From NCBI GenBank assembly GCA_028866445.1, contig JAGWIE010000107.1:1-5644 (forward strand): 5,644 nucleotides of DNA. Direction: 5' to 3'. A model generated the notes under the pieces. That model saw only the letters and a program-made list of their open reading frames with translations, had not been told where the DNA came from and made no database searches. This stretch comes from Rhodospirillales bacterium (lineage in GTDB: Bacteria > Pseudomonadota > Alphaproteobacteria > Acetobacterales > Acetobacteraceae). Numbering within the stretch: position 1 is the stretch's first letter; every line of letters begins with the position of its first letter. The position numbers and the translations under genes are program-made. Shown piece after piece: positions 5,193 through 5,644 of this stretch.

Positions 5193-5644
5193 TCCGTGGA
5201 ATTATCCGGCTTCGCCAAAGGCGTACCTTCCATGTCACCAAGAAAAGCTTCAAAATCCTTAGCTTCCCTGAAATCTCTGTAAACAGAGGCGAAGCGAACA
5301 TAGGCCACCGCGTCCACTTCCTTCAGGGCTTCCATCACCGCCTCACCGATGGATTCGCTGCGGACCTCACCATCGCCGCTGGCTTCCAGCTTGCGCACGA
5401 TGCCGTTGACGATCCGCTCCTGCCGGTCTTCATCCACCGGGCGCTTGTTCAGCGCCACGCGGATGGAGCGGGCGAGCTTGTCACGGTCGAACGCTACGCG
5501 GCGGCCATCAGCCTTCAGCACGGTGAGCTCACGCAATTGCACACGCTCAACCGTGGTGAAGCGCTGCCCGCACCCGGCGCAGAAGCGGCGCCGGCGGATG
5601 GCGCTGCCATCATCCGTGGGGCGGCTATCCTTCACCTGGGTGTC
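5189..5644 (-). CDS. nrdR: Transcriptional repressor NrdR, partial (N-terminus outside window)
   Basis: NrdR is a zinc-ribbon/ATP-cone repressor that senses ATP/dATP and controls ribonucleotide reductase genes by binding NrdR boxes. The frame is open to the window edge, and 151 residues are visible. The visible start, DTQVKDSRPTDDGSAIRRRR, matches family residues from about position 10. About nine residues, including the first CxxC of the zinc ribbon, are therefore missing. The second zinc pair is CAGC at visible 22-25, followed by RFTTVERVQLREL. The ATP-cone domain covers roughly visible 41-131 and ends with YVRFASVYRDFREAKDFEAFL. A GTG at 5633-5635 is an internal valine codon, not the start. 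The TGA overlaps the ribD ATG. The pairing of nrdR with ribD is common in bacteria. No promoter can be seen, because it would lie beyond the edge. Confidence 0.96.
   Translation of the reverse strand, partial: DTQVKDSRPTDDGSAIRRRRFCAGCGQRFTTVERVQLRELTVLKADGRRVAFDRDKLARSIRVALNKRPVDEDRQERIVNGIVRKLEASGDGEVRSESIGEAVMEALKEVDAVAYVRFASVYRDFREAKDFEAFLGDMEGTPLAKPDNSTE

Noticed and set aside
5189..5635. GTG at 5633-5635 as the nrdR start
   Set aside because: Upstream codons still match NrdR (DTQ before VKDSRP), so the gene continues past the window edge.

Overview
The window looks like chromosomal DNA of a GC-rich alphaproteobacterium. The gene order nrdR-ribD-ribE-ribBA-ribH-nusB on one strand is typical of that class. 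The NusB C-terminus (INEYLDVAHGFF) and the RibBA with a degraded second half also fit. The order Rhodospirillales/Acetobacterales is my best guess within the class, at low confidence. There is no mobile element, CRISPR array, tRNA or rRNA. This is mostly a conserved housekeeping region rather than an accessory island.

Positions 5644 down to 400 (minus strand) hold a compact co-directional cluster of seven genes in the order nrdR (5' end cut by the window edge), ribD, ribE, ribBA, ribH, nusB and thiL. Four junctions overlap or nearly touch: ATGA at nrdR/ribD and ribH/nusB, TGATG at nusB/thiL, and 6 nt at ribBA/ribH. The ribD/ribE gap is 11 nt. The only real gap is the 47 nt between ribE and ribBA. 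That gap holds an 11-bp hairpin, a 12-bp palindrome, a good Shine-Dalgarno for ribBA, and a 15-codon open frame that bridges exactly from the ribE stop to the ribBA start.

The rib genes encode most of riboflavin synthesis. RibD makes the two middle steps, the RibB half of RibBA supplies the four-carbon unit, RibH joins the two branches into lumazine, and RibE dismutates lumazine to riboflavin. The first committed enzyme, GTP cyclohydrolase II, is probably not provided here, because the RibA-like half of RibBA lacks the zinc-binding cysteines. NrdR (repressor of ribonucleotide reductase genes), NusB (rRNA antitermination) and ThiL (thiamine diphosphate synthesis) share the transcript.

Positions 1 to 390 (plus strand) are the 3' end of a gene for a putative zinc-binding metallopeptidase of the Peptidase_Mx/COG4307 type. 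An unusual proline-rich tail of about 60 residues ends this protein. The gene converges on thiL with only 9 bp between the two stop codons.

The most noteworthy items are the structured ribE-ribBA junction with its mini-ORF, the degenerate GTP cyclohydrolase II domain, and the proline-rich tail. I found no convincing new multi-gene system.
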